64,000 bases of DNA. It comes from Pohlia nutans. Taxonomy: Eukaryota; Streptophyta; Bryopsida; Bryales; Mniaceae. Shown piece by piece: positions 13,505 through 25,883 of the stretch. Each line of letters starts with the position of its first letter. Positions within the stretch are counted from its first letter, which is position 1. The position numbers and the translations under genes are program-made. The stretch covers positions 4,239,501 to 4,303,500 of the forward strand of contig CM040094.1 of the NCBI GenBank assembly GCA_022496805.1, read 5' to 3'. Below the pieces are notes generated by a model. It was not told where the DNA came from and made no database searches. It worked only from the letters and a program-made list of their open reading frames with translations.

Positions 13505-14710
13505 ATAAGTTATCCGCTAACTCATCTAATGTTTGAATAAGATACTATTAATGTTTTCTAATACATTCTTATTTGTTCACTCCAAATAAATATAAAGTAT
13601 GAAAGAACTTGGTGGTCTCTCGTTATTAAGTGTGTAAGAACTCGGTGGTCAATGAATTTAGCAAAAACATTTTTAGTCATCAATATAAACGTTTTTTGAG
13701 TTTTCTTTGAGTTTAAAAACCACCAAGCTTTTACACACTTAACCCCTAACCGCCCAACCATGCATATTTTGCTTGATGTACAAATTTCATCCGTAGTTTC
13801 TCATCCATCATGCACTTTTTGCAGTGTGGTTTTTTTAGTGAATTTTTTATGGGAAGTTAGCTTCATGTATGTGCGATCTGATCGAAAAGGAAACAATTTC
13901 TAAAAAAATTATGCCTCATTTCGTGTTGTAGTGTTTCACCCAAAATTTTGAAGATTTTAGTCTAAAAGTGTTCTTAAAAAATAAACTCATAATAGAGTTA
14001 TTTGTAAAGTCCCTCAAAACCCTTCTTTTTGACCTGTAATTTGGAAAGGACAGGATCAGCTTGATCTCACTGTAGACCCAAAATAGAGCACTGGATAGAT
14101 TGAAATTTTTATTCATAAAAATTTGGAAGGAGGGAGAAGAATTGGGTAGTGGGGTGGGACCGTGAGGAGGAGTGGTGTCAATCAGCTCTGGTCTATGAAA
14201 AAAGGAGGACAAAAGACCGGATGCCTTTACAAATAACTCTAATATCAAGCATCCAAAAAATCTCCAAAAATCACTAAATCTAGAGTACTATATTATAAGC
14301 CATCACAACAAATTTCATCCCCATAATGTCAATATCTTTTTCGTAATCAAATTACAAAATAATTTTTTATTTTATGTCTCAAAATTTATAAAAAAATATT
14401 AGTGATAGCAATCAAAGATCTAACCGTATAGGTTGAATCTAAATTTCATAATGTATAACTTTTATTCATACATCAAGTTTCAAATATTCATGTTAGTTGC
14501 ATTTTATAATGCATCTTTGCAAAACTGCCCAAATTGGATACAGGTGAGGACGTTTAGGGGTTAATAATGAAAGACCACCAAGTTCTTCCATACCTTATAA
14601 CTATTCGGAGTGAACAAATAAGAATATATATCAAAGAAAAATCCATAGTATTGATCTCCATTCATACTCAAGGTGAGTTAGCGAATAAATCTATCATCAT
14701 TTGCTCTCGG
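13505..14710. mobile_element. Long-armed fold-back MITE, split by a TTAA-type insertion
   Basis: The left arm (about 13,505-13,660) and right arm (about 14,565-14,710) are reverse complements by eye. Shared blocks include TTCTTATTTGTTCACTCC, GAACTTGGTGGTCT and CGCTAACTCA. The right half of the fold-back is interrupted exactly at a TTAA by the element at 13,739-14,564. Confidence 0.7.
13739..14564. mobile_element. TTAA-type MITE, 826 bp (subfamily C), nested
   Basis: The ends are TTAACCCCTAACCGCCC and GGACGTTTAGGGGTTAA. The mirror arm of its host contains the undisturbed site GTTATTAAGTGTG, so one TTAA became two on insertion. The interior is related to 29.87-30.36 kb, with shared CACTTTTTGCAG, GGAAGTTAGCTTC and GATTTTAGTCTAAAAGTG. 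The 110-residue minus-strand frame inside (13,916-14,248) has no recognisable domain. Confidence 0.8.
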
Positions 14711-15420
14711 TAGTATATCCTCTACACATTTTATACTACTAAAACAATCTTTAAAAATTTGCAACAAACATAAAGAAAATTGGGACATATACCGTCCTTG
14801 TTGATTTTGGGTAACTTAGGTCTACCTCATATAAATGTCCCATTTGATAAAAATTTAGAAGGGAGGGCAGAGATGAAAATAGTAACTAAGCTTATGAAAA
14901 AGGACAGCATTTGGCCTTGTCCTGAAGAGAAAAAAATATCCATATAGACATGAAACTGAAAAGAGTGATTATTTTAATGAACATATAGCAAGGTAAGGTG
15001 ACTCCACTTTTGGGTTTCTGAAATAAAAAAATATTTTGACGTAATGCACATGTCATTTTTGGGCGTTGATTCATGTGCTCTCAGAAAGGAAATTCCTGGG
15101 GTGTCAGAGGCTGGCTATTATTGCAAAGTGATCCGGTCCGAAACTTTTCTACTGTGCCCGAGGGAAAAAAAAATGGTATCTGGAATGGAATCCACACTCC
15201 ACAGTGAGGGGCAGATTTTTATTTGGGGTAAATGATAGCCTGGCTGGCTGGGTGGATGTCAGATGTCCCCATTTGGGCTTTGTTTTTATTTAGCCTGCCC
15301 GCACATGACGCATGATTCTCCCTCCTATTGCAGGGCAGGTGAATGTCGCCTATAGTGAGTTACAATCCAGCTGAGTAAGTTAGTTCAATTCTTGCACATT
15401 CACACCAAGCGTGATGAAAA
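14711..15420. other. Intergenic, nothing recognised
   Basis: There is no coding-like frame. GC rises slightly after 15,040. Confidence 0.4.
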
Positions 15421-15600
15421 GGAAAGGGGTTACGTACCCAAGGTTGGCGGTTTGATTCCGCCAACCTTGTAAAATCACCACTCTATCGAATGGAAAAATT
15501 CCGGCGATGGGTTGCTAAAAGCAACTCGTCAGCTTTGCCACAGGTTGCAAAACAACTCGTGTGCCTCAATAAAAGTAAAAGTAAAAGTAAAAGTAAGGGG
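15421..15600 (+). repeat. Possible tRNA-derived SINE-like segment with B-box and A-rich hexamer tail
   Basis: GGTTTGATTCC (near 15,448) resembles a pol III B box and sits in the loop of a perfect stem CAAGGTTGGCGG/CCGCCAACCTTG. About 110 bp downstream is a short tandem run of AAAAGT. No convincing A box or target duplication was found, so this is tentative. Confidence 0.3.
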
Positions 15601-16885
15601 CTATGTACTCAAACGAGTGCATAACCCCATATTAGGGAGAGTCTTCATGAGAGACCTATGTCCACTCTCTGCAAAGAGAATAAACAAATTTTAACTCCTG
15701 TTTTGGATTAGAGAACGAGTGCTAGAGCGATAGGATGGACTCGGCACTTCCTCAAACCAACATTCTTGTTTTCTAGAGACCTACTTTCACTTTTATTAGA
15801 GAAGAATTAGAGGAGGTTGAACAGTGAACCGGTTGTATATTATCTGCAAGATCGGGGCCATGTCCTTCATGGAGAGCGGCTCTTACTAAAGCTACGCTTG
15901 AGAGCGGTAGCTCAAAATGCAAGTGTAGTAATATGGGGGAATGCACGCCTTCTCGTACGTAGCACGACGTGAGCACAAGTTCCTTTGTGCAAGGAGCATG
16001 CAGAAGTTGTGTTATCTTTGCTAATGGTGCAGTTCACCGTTTTTGTGGACTTTGGGTGTTTAACGCTCGTGTGCTGAACCAAATTCCTTTAAGACATTTA
16101 GAACAAAATGGTTAACGATTGGATTTAAAACTTTGGCATGGGACGTGTTGGGCTTTGCTATCCTCTGGCACATTTAGTGCAGTAGAAACCGGTTTACTTT
16201 TCAACAATAACCTTTCAAGGTCTTGCAAATTTGCCACCTTGCTTGGAAGGATACGATTTAAAAGGGAATGGCATGTAGGAACGCGGTCCTCAAGCATTTT
16301 CACAAGAGTGGAGAGTATAAGCAAGCGACCTAAACGGAGGAGTTCTCGGCTATTTGGTGTATCAGTGAGATTTTTGCACTAGGATTTTTTTCATAGCTAG
16401 ATGGAAGTTTGCTCCTACTTTTGACTTGTCTGTTGCCCCTTATATGGGACCCCGACATGGGGAGGTTACATACTACATACTTTTGTAAACCACGTGCGGT
16501 CGGGGGTTAATTGTAGGTGGGCTATTTATCTAAATTTCTTAAATAATTTGCACCCTATTAGTAGATAAAAAGGTACTTTGAGGTATTTTTCAAGACCCTA
16601 TAGGTAAATATAATTTCCACCATTAAGTTATTTTATAGACCCTATTTTATTTATAAACTGAACCATTTATCAAAATCCTGGAATTTCAGTATAAATTGAA
16701 CTTAATTGGATTATCGGGCATAACAGAATGTCAACAATACATGAACGTAACTTTCAAAGAATAACGACTGTGCTTAGTGCCTAAAATGTTCAATGGTAGG
16801 TTTGAGTGAGAAATGCATGTTGTGAGAGGAAGCATGCGGCACTACCACCCCACCCTAGCCTCGTGAATCTCATTGGTCATCTAAA
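15601..16885. other. Intergenic, mixed composition, nothing recognised
   Basis: Overlapping frames exist on both strands near 16.1-16.4 kb, but no domain is recognisable. It may be decayed transposon sequence. Confidence 0.4.
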
Positions 16886-17103
16886 GGTCGAGGCACCTAA
16901 AACCGACCAGGTACCTAAAGCCGATAAGTTCTACACATAGCTTTCATTTTAGAACGCAAACCTAAATATGTCATAGAGCCTTTATTGTTTGTTGACCAAA
17001 ACGATAAGCCATCTATGGTCGACCTAGATGTGCTTTCTAAAATGAAAGCCATGTGTAGAAATTATCGGCTTTAGGTACCTGGTCGGTTTTAGGTGCCTCG
17101 ACC
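16886..17103. mobile_element. Near-perfect hairpin (fold-back MITE), 218 bp
   Basis: GGTCGAGGCACCTAAAACCG at 16,886 is mirrored exactly by CGGTTTTAGGTGCCTCGACC ending at 17,103. Pairing continues inward through TACCTAAAGCCGATAA and CATTTTAGA, giving arms of about 75 bases around a 70-base loop. If transcribed it would fold into a long stem. Confidence 0.85.
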
Positions 17104-17838
17104 TTAATGCTCAAATTCATTATGAGGAGACTTTCCCATGAAGCCAAATAATTCAACCTTCATTTGTGGTTCATTCGTAGCCATTGGTTAATTTCAACGA
17201 TTTTTAGTCAATTGAGGCGATTCTCATTCAATTCAAGGATTTTCATTAGAGCTCACATAAATTCTTTGTTCTTTTAAATATTTGAGACCTTACTTTATTA
17301 ATAAAAATAGAATACTACCTATACTTTTCACCTACCCTACTTTAGATATAGTATCGTATAGGCCATTTTATCCAGGCTATGGTATTCATAAAATTTGTAT
17401 AAATTTTTGCTCCAATGAATTAAATTTACCCTATATTTTTTCTCATATGGTTTAATAAAATTTTGACAGTGACCTCCCCGGGGACCTCGATTGATTTTAA
17501 TTTTATTTTCCTGGCACTTTAATGGATTGGTTTCACTCTTCCAAAAATAAAAGAAGAAAAAAAGGTTGAGTAGAAATTTATTCCCATGGGATTAACCTCT
17601 AGAGGACCAAAGATTTTAACTGCCTAAAAAAGGTCATTGGGATCCCTCTCTACAACATGTATTTTGCTTTATAATTGCTCAATCGTGGTATACTATATGA
17701 ATTGTGACATATTGTTAAATACATATTATCACCATTCTCAATTTTTCTTTGTACTGAAAAGTGTTTGGTCATTGTTATTTTGATCAAATACCACCAAATA
17801 AAAAATATAGCATATAGCTGCAAAGGGCTATAAGACTG
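17104..17838. other. AT-rich intergenic
   Basis: No gene is seen. One solo family-like end, TTAACCTCTAGAGGACC, lies at about 17,592. Confidence 0.4.
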
Positions 17839-18362
17839 TTTAATCCCTAAATGATAGAGGGGATAACGGAAAAATCTACAAGTATTACAAATTTTTACTT
17901 TTCCAAGTTTGATGATGTTTGGCCTAAAAGAGAAAATGAGAAGAATGATGTTTAGTAATTATTTGTTTGACCAAACTTTAAAAAAACGTTTTAGATACCC
18001 ATCTAATGAATTTAGAAGCATTTACCATTTGATACTCACCAAAATTACAAGTTTTATTTTTAGAATTTGAAATTTGGTATGGATGGTTGAAACTAGACAT
18101 TCTATTCTAAAAACTGAAAAAGCAAAGGAGATAACACCATTAGTTTCCCAAAGTAGGAAATTTTATAACACTAACACAATATTCAGGTCTTTGTCTTTTG
18201 AAAATTCTCCTAGGTGGAGTATCACTTGGATTGACATGATTCAAATTGGGTTGGAGAAAAAACTTTACTTCCTATTTGAAATTTTTATTTTTATTTTATA
18301 AATTTTAAAATCCTCGGAAACTTGTCAGAAAGGGTAGTATCCACAAAATGGTCGTTTGGTCA
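17839..18362. mobile_element. TTAA-type MITE, subfamily A, second copy
   Basis: It begins TTAATCCCTAAATGATAGAG and is collinear with the 9.78-10.33 kb element over most of its length. Its right end decays into TTTGGTCATCCCTAAATGCC, where another element may start. Confidence 0.65.
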
Positions 18363-19109
18363 TCCCTAAATGCCTAGGCCTATAACCATGGAATCGTGTT
18401 TTACCTATCACACTCAACTTTTCCATTATAAATAAGATAAAAATCTCACTTTACATCTTTAGCAAATGAAGCCACGTGTCTAGTACTACAAAATTATGAT
18501 TTTTTTCTTAACTTTTGGTGAAAATTGAAATTAATATGATTTTTTGAAGTGATCCAAAAGAAAAATCATATCAATTATGAAATAGTACTTAAATTCTGAT
18601 TTTTTACCATAGGCGTAATTTACAATGAAGAAATTTACAATGAACAAATGATAAATCATTTGTGTACCTAAATTTAGAAAATTTCCTATGCCTAGGTAAT
18701 ACATGTTGATCTTGTAACTTCAATAAAACTTTCATTTTTTTAGATTTTTTCAAAAATTCAAAGTGGAGTATGGACTAGATTTAGTAGGCTTCATTTTGAT
18801 GGTAAGCCTAAATGCAATAGAACTCATAGTCATAGACTAAATTTAGTTAAATCAAGAAAAAATAGAAAAATCCAAAATACAGTACATGGTGAACTGATTT
18901 TAGTCACTCTTTCTGTAGTTGGGACTAGGGACTCCATGTAAAATCCAAAAATATCTTGAATGATCTAAACTTAGCTTGAAGAGCTGGCATGACCAATTGA
19001 AACCTTTCACAAAAATAATTGGATGAAATTTGATGTTCTTTCTTCATTCAACAACTGCTTCAGATCATCCAAAAGCCAATTTTTGGTCTTGGCGGCAATT
19101 AGGGGTTAA
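18363..19109. mobile_element. Possible TTAA-type MITE
   Basis: CCCTAAATGCC at about 18,364 can pair with GGCAATTAGGGGTTAA ending at 19,109. No second copy of the interior was seen, so the left boundary is uncertain. Confidence 0.35.
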
Positions 19110-19855
19110 GGATTAAGAACATTCCTACTAGGGACTAGTATCCTCGAATTTCTCACTAAAAACCAAGGTCCTTCTTTGACTTGGAAAGATTTTTTGCTAA
19201 TAAGAGCGTCTGAGGTTGGTATATTGTTCTTGGATATCACAGAGATGTGACTGCTTCTCTGGAAAAAATTAGGTTTGGGTTGGTTTATCATGTTCAAAAA
19301 CAGGGATACTAACGTCAATGATGGGCATGTCCTAAAATTATAAATTCAAACTATTATATTGTGCAAAAAAAAATTCAAATGGAACTAAATTTCATATCAT
19401 TGGAATTAGTGAAGGACATTGCATGTGTTAAAAAAAACAACATCACGTTCGAAACAATTAATTAGAAAGTAAGTAAGCGTAATACCAAAAAATATATAAA
19501 ATGTAGGAACTTTGACTCCTTTGTACGCACTTGTGGTATGTTGCAATAAATTTGTGAAGTTCAAATTTGACCCCCTTCTAGCATTTCCCATATTATAGGT
19601 GCATATAGGTGCACTTTTGACAAACAACACGCTACAAAATTGAAGCATAAATGATTTATTTGGACAGAAAGATTAAAATTTTACAAACTTTATCGTGTTA
19701 GACATCTTAAAATTGGAATTATGGAAACAATGAAATTTGTTTTGTTATAAATTTCCATCCCAATATTTATTGGTGATTTTTCAAAGATTGAAAAAGTGCA
19801 GCAATTCTTACACCGTGAAAAAAAGTTGAATGACCATAGCTTGCAATCACCCAGT
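19110..19855. other. AT-rich intergenic, nothing recognised
   Basis: There is no coding-like frame. From about 19,860 the ACGTC-rich sequence of the CACTA-like nest begins. Confidence 0.4.
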
Positions 19856-20208
19856 CATACTATGTTAGAGCCAATGTCACATTCAACATTGGCTCCAACA
19901 ACGGGACAACACCATTTATATGTTTCAATGCACATTCCACCTAATGTCTATGTAGACATCCATGCCGACAACGAAGGTTTGTGGGGAAGTTAGAAATCGT
20001 TAATGCCAATGCCCTAGATAACATCTACAACAACATCCGGACAACGAACTCAAACGTCTTCACCGGCGTCCACGATGACATTTTAGAAAACATAGCTAAC
20101 GTCCATGATGATAATTGACAAACATATCCGTCAACTTTGCTAAATTTAAACATTTGCAGCGCTATTCAAGACGTTGCGGCTAACGTCTACGTCAACATTC
20201 ACTAAAAC

Positions 20209-20501
20209 ATACACTATAACAAAATTTGGTAAAAAAGACTGCAGCTGAAATTTGTTGCAGTTCATTTGACTCATTATGTTGTAATCGCTAAACGACTGCA
20301 AAACTTTCTTTTTTGATTTATGGCCGAGATTTTGAGAGTTTTTAAGCGTGTAATATATTGTTGAAAAGGTATTTTCAAAATTGCAGCTGTAAATCAAAAA
20401 ACAAAGTTCTGCAGTCGTTTAGCAACAACATCAAAATAAGGTCAAACAAACCACAGTCAATGTCAGATGTAGTTTTCTTGTACCAAGTTTTCTTATAGTC
20501 A
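20209..20501. mobile_element. Small CACTA-like non-autonomous element
   Basis: The left end CACTATAACAAAATTTGGTA matches the inverted right end (reverse complement ACTATAAGAAAACTTGGTAC). CACTA(C/T)AAGAAA is the usual plant CACTA terminus. Internally, GTAATCGCTAAACGACTGCA and TGCAGTCGTTTAGCAACAAC form a second, long inverted arm. Confidence 0.6.
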
Positions 20502-20827
20502 AGACACGTTCAATATATCCACTTGTGTCTGAAGTTTCTACGTTTCTTTACTATTACATAGACAATGATACATCTTGTTCTTATGTAAATTTCAATTTGA
20601 ATTGCATAGGTTCAAATTCATGTTACGTAATATCATATTGGGACAAAAAACCAAACAATATACACAAATATTGAAACACTCTATGACATATTCATTGCAC
20701 AACTATAGCTAGGCATCCCAATGAGAGCAAAGGCATCTAGGAAGAAATGAAGGCACAAAAGTCTACACAATTCGGTAAGTGACCACACCTAAAACATGGA
20801 TTGAATGGAACATGTAATGGCTTCGTG

Positions 20828-21165
20828 CACTTGTTAGAAGAAAACTATGTAAAAAAAACCTGCATTCAAAATTGATTGTGGTGCTTTTGACCAGCTTGAT
20901 TTGCAGTTGCTAAATGATTACATATTTTTCTTCCTCGTTTTGCAACTGCAATTTTGATAATTTAGGGGTGTGTAATATACCGTTAGAAAGGTAGTTTTAA
21001 TACCTTTCCAATGGTACATTACACGCCTTGAAATTATTAAAACTCCAGTCAATAATTCAAAAAAAGACAATTCGCAATCGTTTAGCGATTGCAGACCATG
21101 CTAGTCGAAAGAACCGCAGGTAATATTGGTTGCGGTTTTTTTTGGCATGATCTTCTACTAGTGGT
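20828..21165. mobile_element. Second small CACTA-like / hairpin element
   Basis: CACTTGTTAGAAGAAAAC on the left mirrors GATCTTCTACTAGTG on the right. Inside, GGGTGTGTAATATACCGTTA and its inverse TGGTACATTACACGCC form a central hairpin. It shares TTGCAGTTGCTAAATGATT-like blocks with the element at 20.2 kb, so the two are related. Confidence 0.55.
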
Positions 21166-21899
21166 GAGATCTGAGGTGGTCTACAACAAGTTGCATGCAA
21201 GCAGAGGTACAACACATACGTTTTGAACAGCGTTTGAGCAAACGTCAGCTCAAATGCTTCCGCGTTTGCATGAGCATTTGAGATGTTTTTTTGGAACGTC
21301 CACATATACATCTTGGAGTTGATGCAGTTTGTAGTTCCACATGTGAAGTATGATCTATGTACGTAGTAGAGGATCAGAGTTCCGCATTTATGAAGCATTG
21401 GAATGTAGTTAGTGATAGTACATGAATGTTTGTCCTATTGGAACTATAGTTTGGATATAGCACGAGTTGTTAGTATAAATGTCAATTCCATTGTTTATTA
21501 AATTCTTTTGAACACATGCATCCTTGGTATGTTGTTCATCTGCAGACTTGGACAATCGCTAATGATACTTCACATGTTAGCCGAGCATTGATAGCAAGCC
21601 GCCTACATTGGAGCAAGGTAAATGCAATCATCAAGACGCGATCAAATTAAGTGTGATGCGCAAAGAGGTTAAGAGTGCCCCACACCAAGGAAGACACACT
21701 CGCAATTTATCATGTAGGCCATTCATGCAATTCGTGAATCCGCAATAGTCTATGCGTATGTTTTTGCCATATGCATAAATGTAGAGTTTGTGCACCTTCA
21801 GCATCAAGTTTCGCTCAAAATCAATGGAGATATGACTTTGAAATCAATTATGATGTTCCAATGTATTATGTGTATGCGGGAATACATATCTGTGATAGT

Positions 21900-22556
21900 A
21901 AGCCCTAAAATCCAATGTCCATGTGGTATACTGTGTTGTGCACAACGTCCAATGAAACGCCATGTCCTAACGACAATATAGGCGTCAATCATTATTCCAG
22001 ATGTCATTGTAGATGTATGTGCATTCCGTAGGACATTTGCCATTGTTGTTTGCAACGTCAATAGCAACAAGAAGGTATAGCACCGTGGATATTAGAATAG
22101 ACATCGAGGAAAACATGGTTTGTTCCATGCGGTATCCTCGACAACGAGAGTGTCTAGGATGGTGTCTTCTAGGACGTGTCGAACATCCACCGAAACATCC
22201 GGCATAACACCATTCTACAGACACAACAGTCATAGTGGATACTGGTAGTAACTTCCGAGAAAACAAGGCATGCTCAATGTCGTATCCACGACGGCATTGA
22301 TGTGCGCATTTACATAGTGATATGTACATGCATTGTGAGACGAGTGAGTGTCCAAAATGATCTCATGTATAACACATCAAACATCTACATGAACGATCAA
22401 TATAATACTAGCTTAAAGACATTTTAATCATACCAGATGTTAAAAAAGGCGTTCAAAAAAACATAACATCTATGGCATCTATGGCGTTCAATGTGGTATC
22501 TATGACGGAATTGATATGGACGTTTGCATAATGGCATGTGCATACTTAGCGAAACC
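21900..22556. repeat. Tandem array of ~200-bp monomers, left part
   Basis: Recurring blocks include ACGAGTGAGTGTCCAAAATG, TATAACACATCAAACATC, AGATGTTAAAAAAGGCGTTC, GACGGAATTGATATGGACG and ATGGCATGTGCAT. The same order recurs at 27.1-27.5 kb. The ACGTC-rich composition resembles the subterminal repeats of CACTA transposons. Confidence 0.6.
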
Positions 22557-23795
22557 ACTACTAGAAATTGGGGGGGACAACAACAAATACAAACCTTTTG
22601 GAACATGCTTATTGCAACGTTTGTGGGGGCTCAGTTTAGCTTAGAGAACACTGAACTTTTAGGTTCGCGAACTTTTGCATCGGGACCCACTGTGCTATTT
22701 TGAACCGGGGTTCATCTTACACTTACTAACTTGCACACATTTTAAACATCTATTATTCACATTCTCCCTATGCTTTTACATTCCAGAATTACAGCTGCTG
22801 AAAAGTAATGGTAATTTATAGTTACATACATTTTGTGAAAAGTAATTGTAAGTACTATGTTACTACGTGATTTTACTATGACTATTCCCTATTCATGGAC
22901 AATAATTGTTAGTTTTGTGTTTTTTCCATGCATGAAGGTAAAAATCACGAGAAGTTATTAAAAAAGTTGGGGATTGTGGATTGCCACATGTTAGTCATGG
23001 AGTGGGTGCACATGGCTCGCCGTGGTTATTTAGCGTTCCAATTTAACGTAAACATAAGGAAATCTGAGATTTGATAGTAAATTTTGTATTCATCAATGCC
23101 ACGTGTCAGTTTTTTAATGGACATTGCAGCCAAGCTATACACATAAATAGGATCTACATATGCAGCCAAATTTTTACATGCCATTCTGAGACTACCTTGG
23201 GGCTCTGTAATTAAAGGAAATATGTTCTCATCTTTGTTTGATTTGTCGATATTAATGTATAGAACATTAATAGATGTCATCCCAGTTGCCTTTACAGCTT
23301 TTTTCATCCATGTTTGGAAGGATGAATGCATTTTAGGGTGCCAATTTCAGATGTGTGCTTGGACTTCAGGTGGGGCCATTCATGCAAATTACAACATTGA
23401 TAACGAGTATAATCCAATAATAGATCCATGAAATCAATGTATGTATCATACAATAAAAGGAATAACTAATGTAATAGATAAAATTATACAGTGCCTTTTA
23501 TTTGGCACTATTGCATAATGTTCAATGCATGTCCCTCACAATTTGTGAATTAAAGTACACGTGATATGTCCATGTTTGTCAAATGTCTTCACTAACGCGT
23601 AATTATGCTAAATACATACTGTATTTTTTGAAGGTTGACACCTTAGGCCATTCCCTACACTATACATTGATAATATTGTAAACCTTTCTACAATGTGTAC
23701 AACCATGACAATAGAGGTTAAATTTATGAAGTGAATATTACATGCATAATACTACAACCATATGTGAATATGAAACAATCACATCATTGGGCTAT

Positions 23796-24056
23796 CTACT
23801 CCGAACTAAAATTGGGATCATCATCTGATGTTGTGCTATACGATCCGTCTTCCTCACTCTCTCCTGAGGTAGTGGAAATTGAGGCCTCCTCCGATGGAAG
23901 GCTCTTGGTCTTCTGAACCGTTGGTTTTTGTGCTCTGGTCTTACCCTCCTTTGGACTGTCTTTGGTGTTTGACATTTCACCATTCAACGCGGCTTGATTC
24001 ACTCTTTCCTCAAGCGCTGCAAACCCATTGCGCTTCCAATAAGAGAGCTCCTCATT
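23796..24056 (-). CDS. Unknown exon-like segment, acidic Ser-rich C-terminus
   Basis: A frame reading ATNEELSYWKRNGFAALEER continues into a basic stretch. It ends in an acidic Ser/Thr-rich tail (EEASISTTSGESEEDG..., then DDDPNF) before a stop. The upstream limit at about 24,056 would be an AG acceptor. It probably belongs to the same transcript as the segments at 25.5-27.1 kb. No known domain is recognised; the tail resembles that of a nuclear protein only in a general way. Confidence 0.3.
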   Translation of the reverse strand, partial: NEELSYWKRNGFAALEERVNQAALNGEMSNTKDSPKEGKTRAQKPTVQKTKSLPSEEASISTTSGESEEDGSYSTTSDDDPNFSSE

Positions 24057-25494
24057 AGTGGCTTCTCAGTTAAAGGTCTCATACTACTTGCACAAGCCAA
24101 ATTAAATAACAGTTAGCGACTAGTACTTCACAAAGGCAAGATTACACTTGACTATTGGACAACTGGACTTATTACTGGACTTATGCACTGGACTCTTGAC
24201 TGGACTTACTACTAGAATTATTGAACTAAATGTATAGGCCAAAATTAAATTAGACTACTCAATCACTACTTAGGCAGATAGTCTCCATTAAACCACCACA
24301 GGCCAACGTCCAACTCCTACCCACTTCATTGACTCCATTACATTGACATTCCTCTCAAGTAGCATTTAGCCACATCTCATCATAGTATCATTCTCCACCA
24401 CCTAAACCCGCGTTAACCAAGTCAATATAGGGTTCATGGTATGAACTGAACTACAATTCAGCCCAATTCAGCCACACTCCAACCCCTATATATTGCAGAT
24501 TAAGACATTCCCAACACCCTAGGTGAGAATAAACATAATTAAATTGTACAAAATTACATGCCTACTGATATCCTAGGAAATACAAAGCATTGGTAAATTA
24601 AGCTATGAATGAGAGTCCATTCGCAAGGTACTTCAACCAATCTCAGTATCTCAGAAGAGTAGCTGAAATTGTTCACCCTTAATGACTGCACTGCATTATC
24701 CAAATGTTCTACTGTAACTCTAAACATGTACGGTAAGCCACCATATTTGCTCACAATGACTCTTTTTGGAAGAAGCTCGTTCAAGAAGCCCAAAATCGAT
24801 GTATTTTTTGTTCCACTATGGACCAATACAGTACGCAACGTATCACTTTGTAGGACTAAGACATTCATAGAATATAAAATAATATCTCCTTGTCAATTAA
24901 AAGTTTGATGAAGATAGCACTACTACACTGAAGAAAAACAAAATAACGTGGGTCATGAATGACAAAGGCTGTTGGATAGTTCTATGTAGACTTCAATATC
25001 AAGAAGTAAATTTATTTTGCGGAAAATAGGAGTAACTACGTTATAATAAACTTACTGGAAAAAACCATACCAAAACAAAATATTAAAAATAAAAAATAAA
25101 AAATAAATAAAAAACCTTCAAAGTAGTTATTCAAACTATAGTACATGGACCTAAATAAAATATGGGATTCTAGTTTTCGAATTCCAATAGCTTTAGGACT
25201 AACTTTGGATTCTTCGGCCTTTAGAAGCCCTTTAACCAGTTCCTGCCATCCCAACACCCAAGTACTTGAGACGCCCCAAAAAATTTATTACCCCAACACT
25301 TCCAACGCCCTAGCAAAACCATCACCCCAACACTTTCAACGCCAACAAATATACCATAATTTATTCGCAACCGATTATCTAAGCTCTTAGAAAGGGAAAA
25401 TTCAAACAAAGAAAACAACTCCATTTGCATAAGTGATAAGATTAGAGAAAAGGATGTACTCACATATTTAACACCAATTCCCTTCACGCCTTGA

Positions 25495-25705
25495 GGACCA
25501 CATCTATGACTGTACCCACCTCCGCCATGCACACATTTGCTTCGGCTTTGCACGCTTCAGACTTCCTTTTCTTCCGTTCATCCTTTGTGGCTTTATAGAT
25601 ATTCAACCACGAGTCCCTCGAGCACTCACTCGGTCTTGGAACGGCTTTCCAATTCTCGTAACTTTCAAGTTTTTTCTTTAGCCTACATTGTCTCTCCCGT
25701 AGGTT
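25495..25705 (-). CDS. Unknown exon-like segment, charged helix
   Basis: The minus-strand frame reads LRERQCRLKKKLESYENWK, then a Pro/Ser turn (PRPSECSRDSW) and LNIYKATKDERKRKSEACKA. The strongly charged, Lys/Glu-rich heptad-like pattern and lack of stops suggest a real coiled-coil exon. No family is recognised. Confidence 0.3.
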
Positions 25706-25883
25706 ACTACCAACTGCTGCTAGGTCCAGCTAGGAGTGCCACAGCCTAGCCCTTCTCCTCTGCCTTTTCAATCTCCACGCCTTGCAAAATCTCCTCACAG
25801 TTGTTCTTCTCTGCTCCTGCTCCTGGCTCTCCCATGGTCTTCTCTGGTTGTTCTTCTTCCCTTTGACCGCCAGTAAAGTGCGA

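Noticed and set aside
13916..14248. 110-residue minus-strand ORF
   Set aside because: It lies inside a MITE whose related copy at 29.9-30.4 kb does not keep the frame by eye.
19860..22556. CRISPR-like repeat-spacer pattern in the ACGTC-rich region
   Set aside because: The repeats are degenerate and of variable spacing in a eukaryotic intergenic region; they fit CACTA subterminal repeats and a tandem array.
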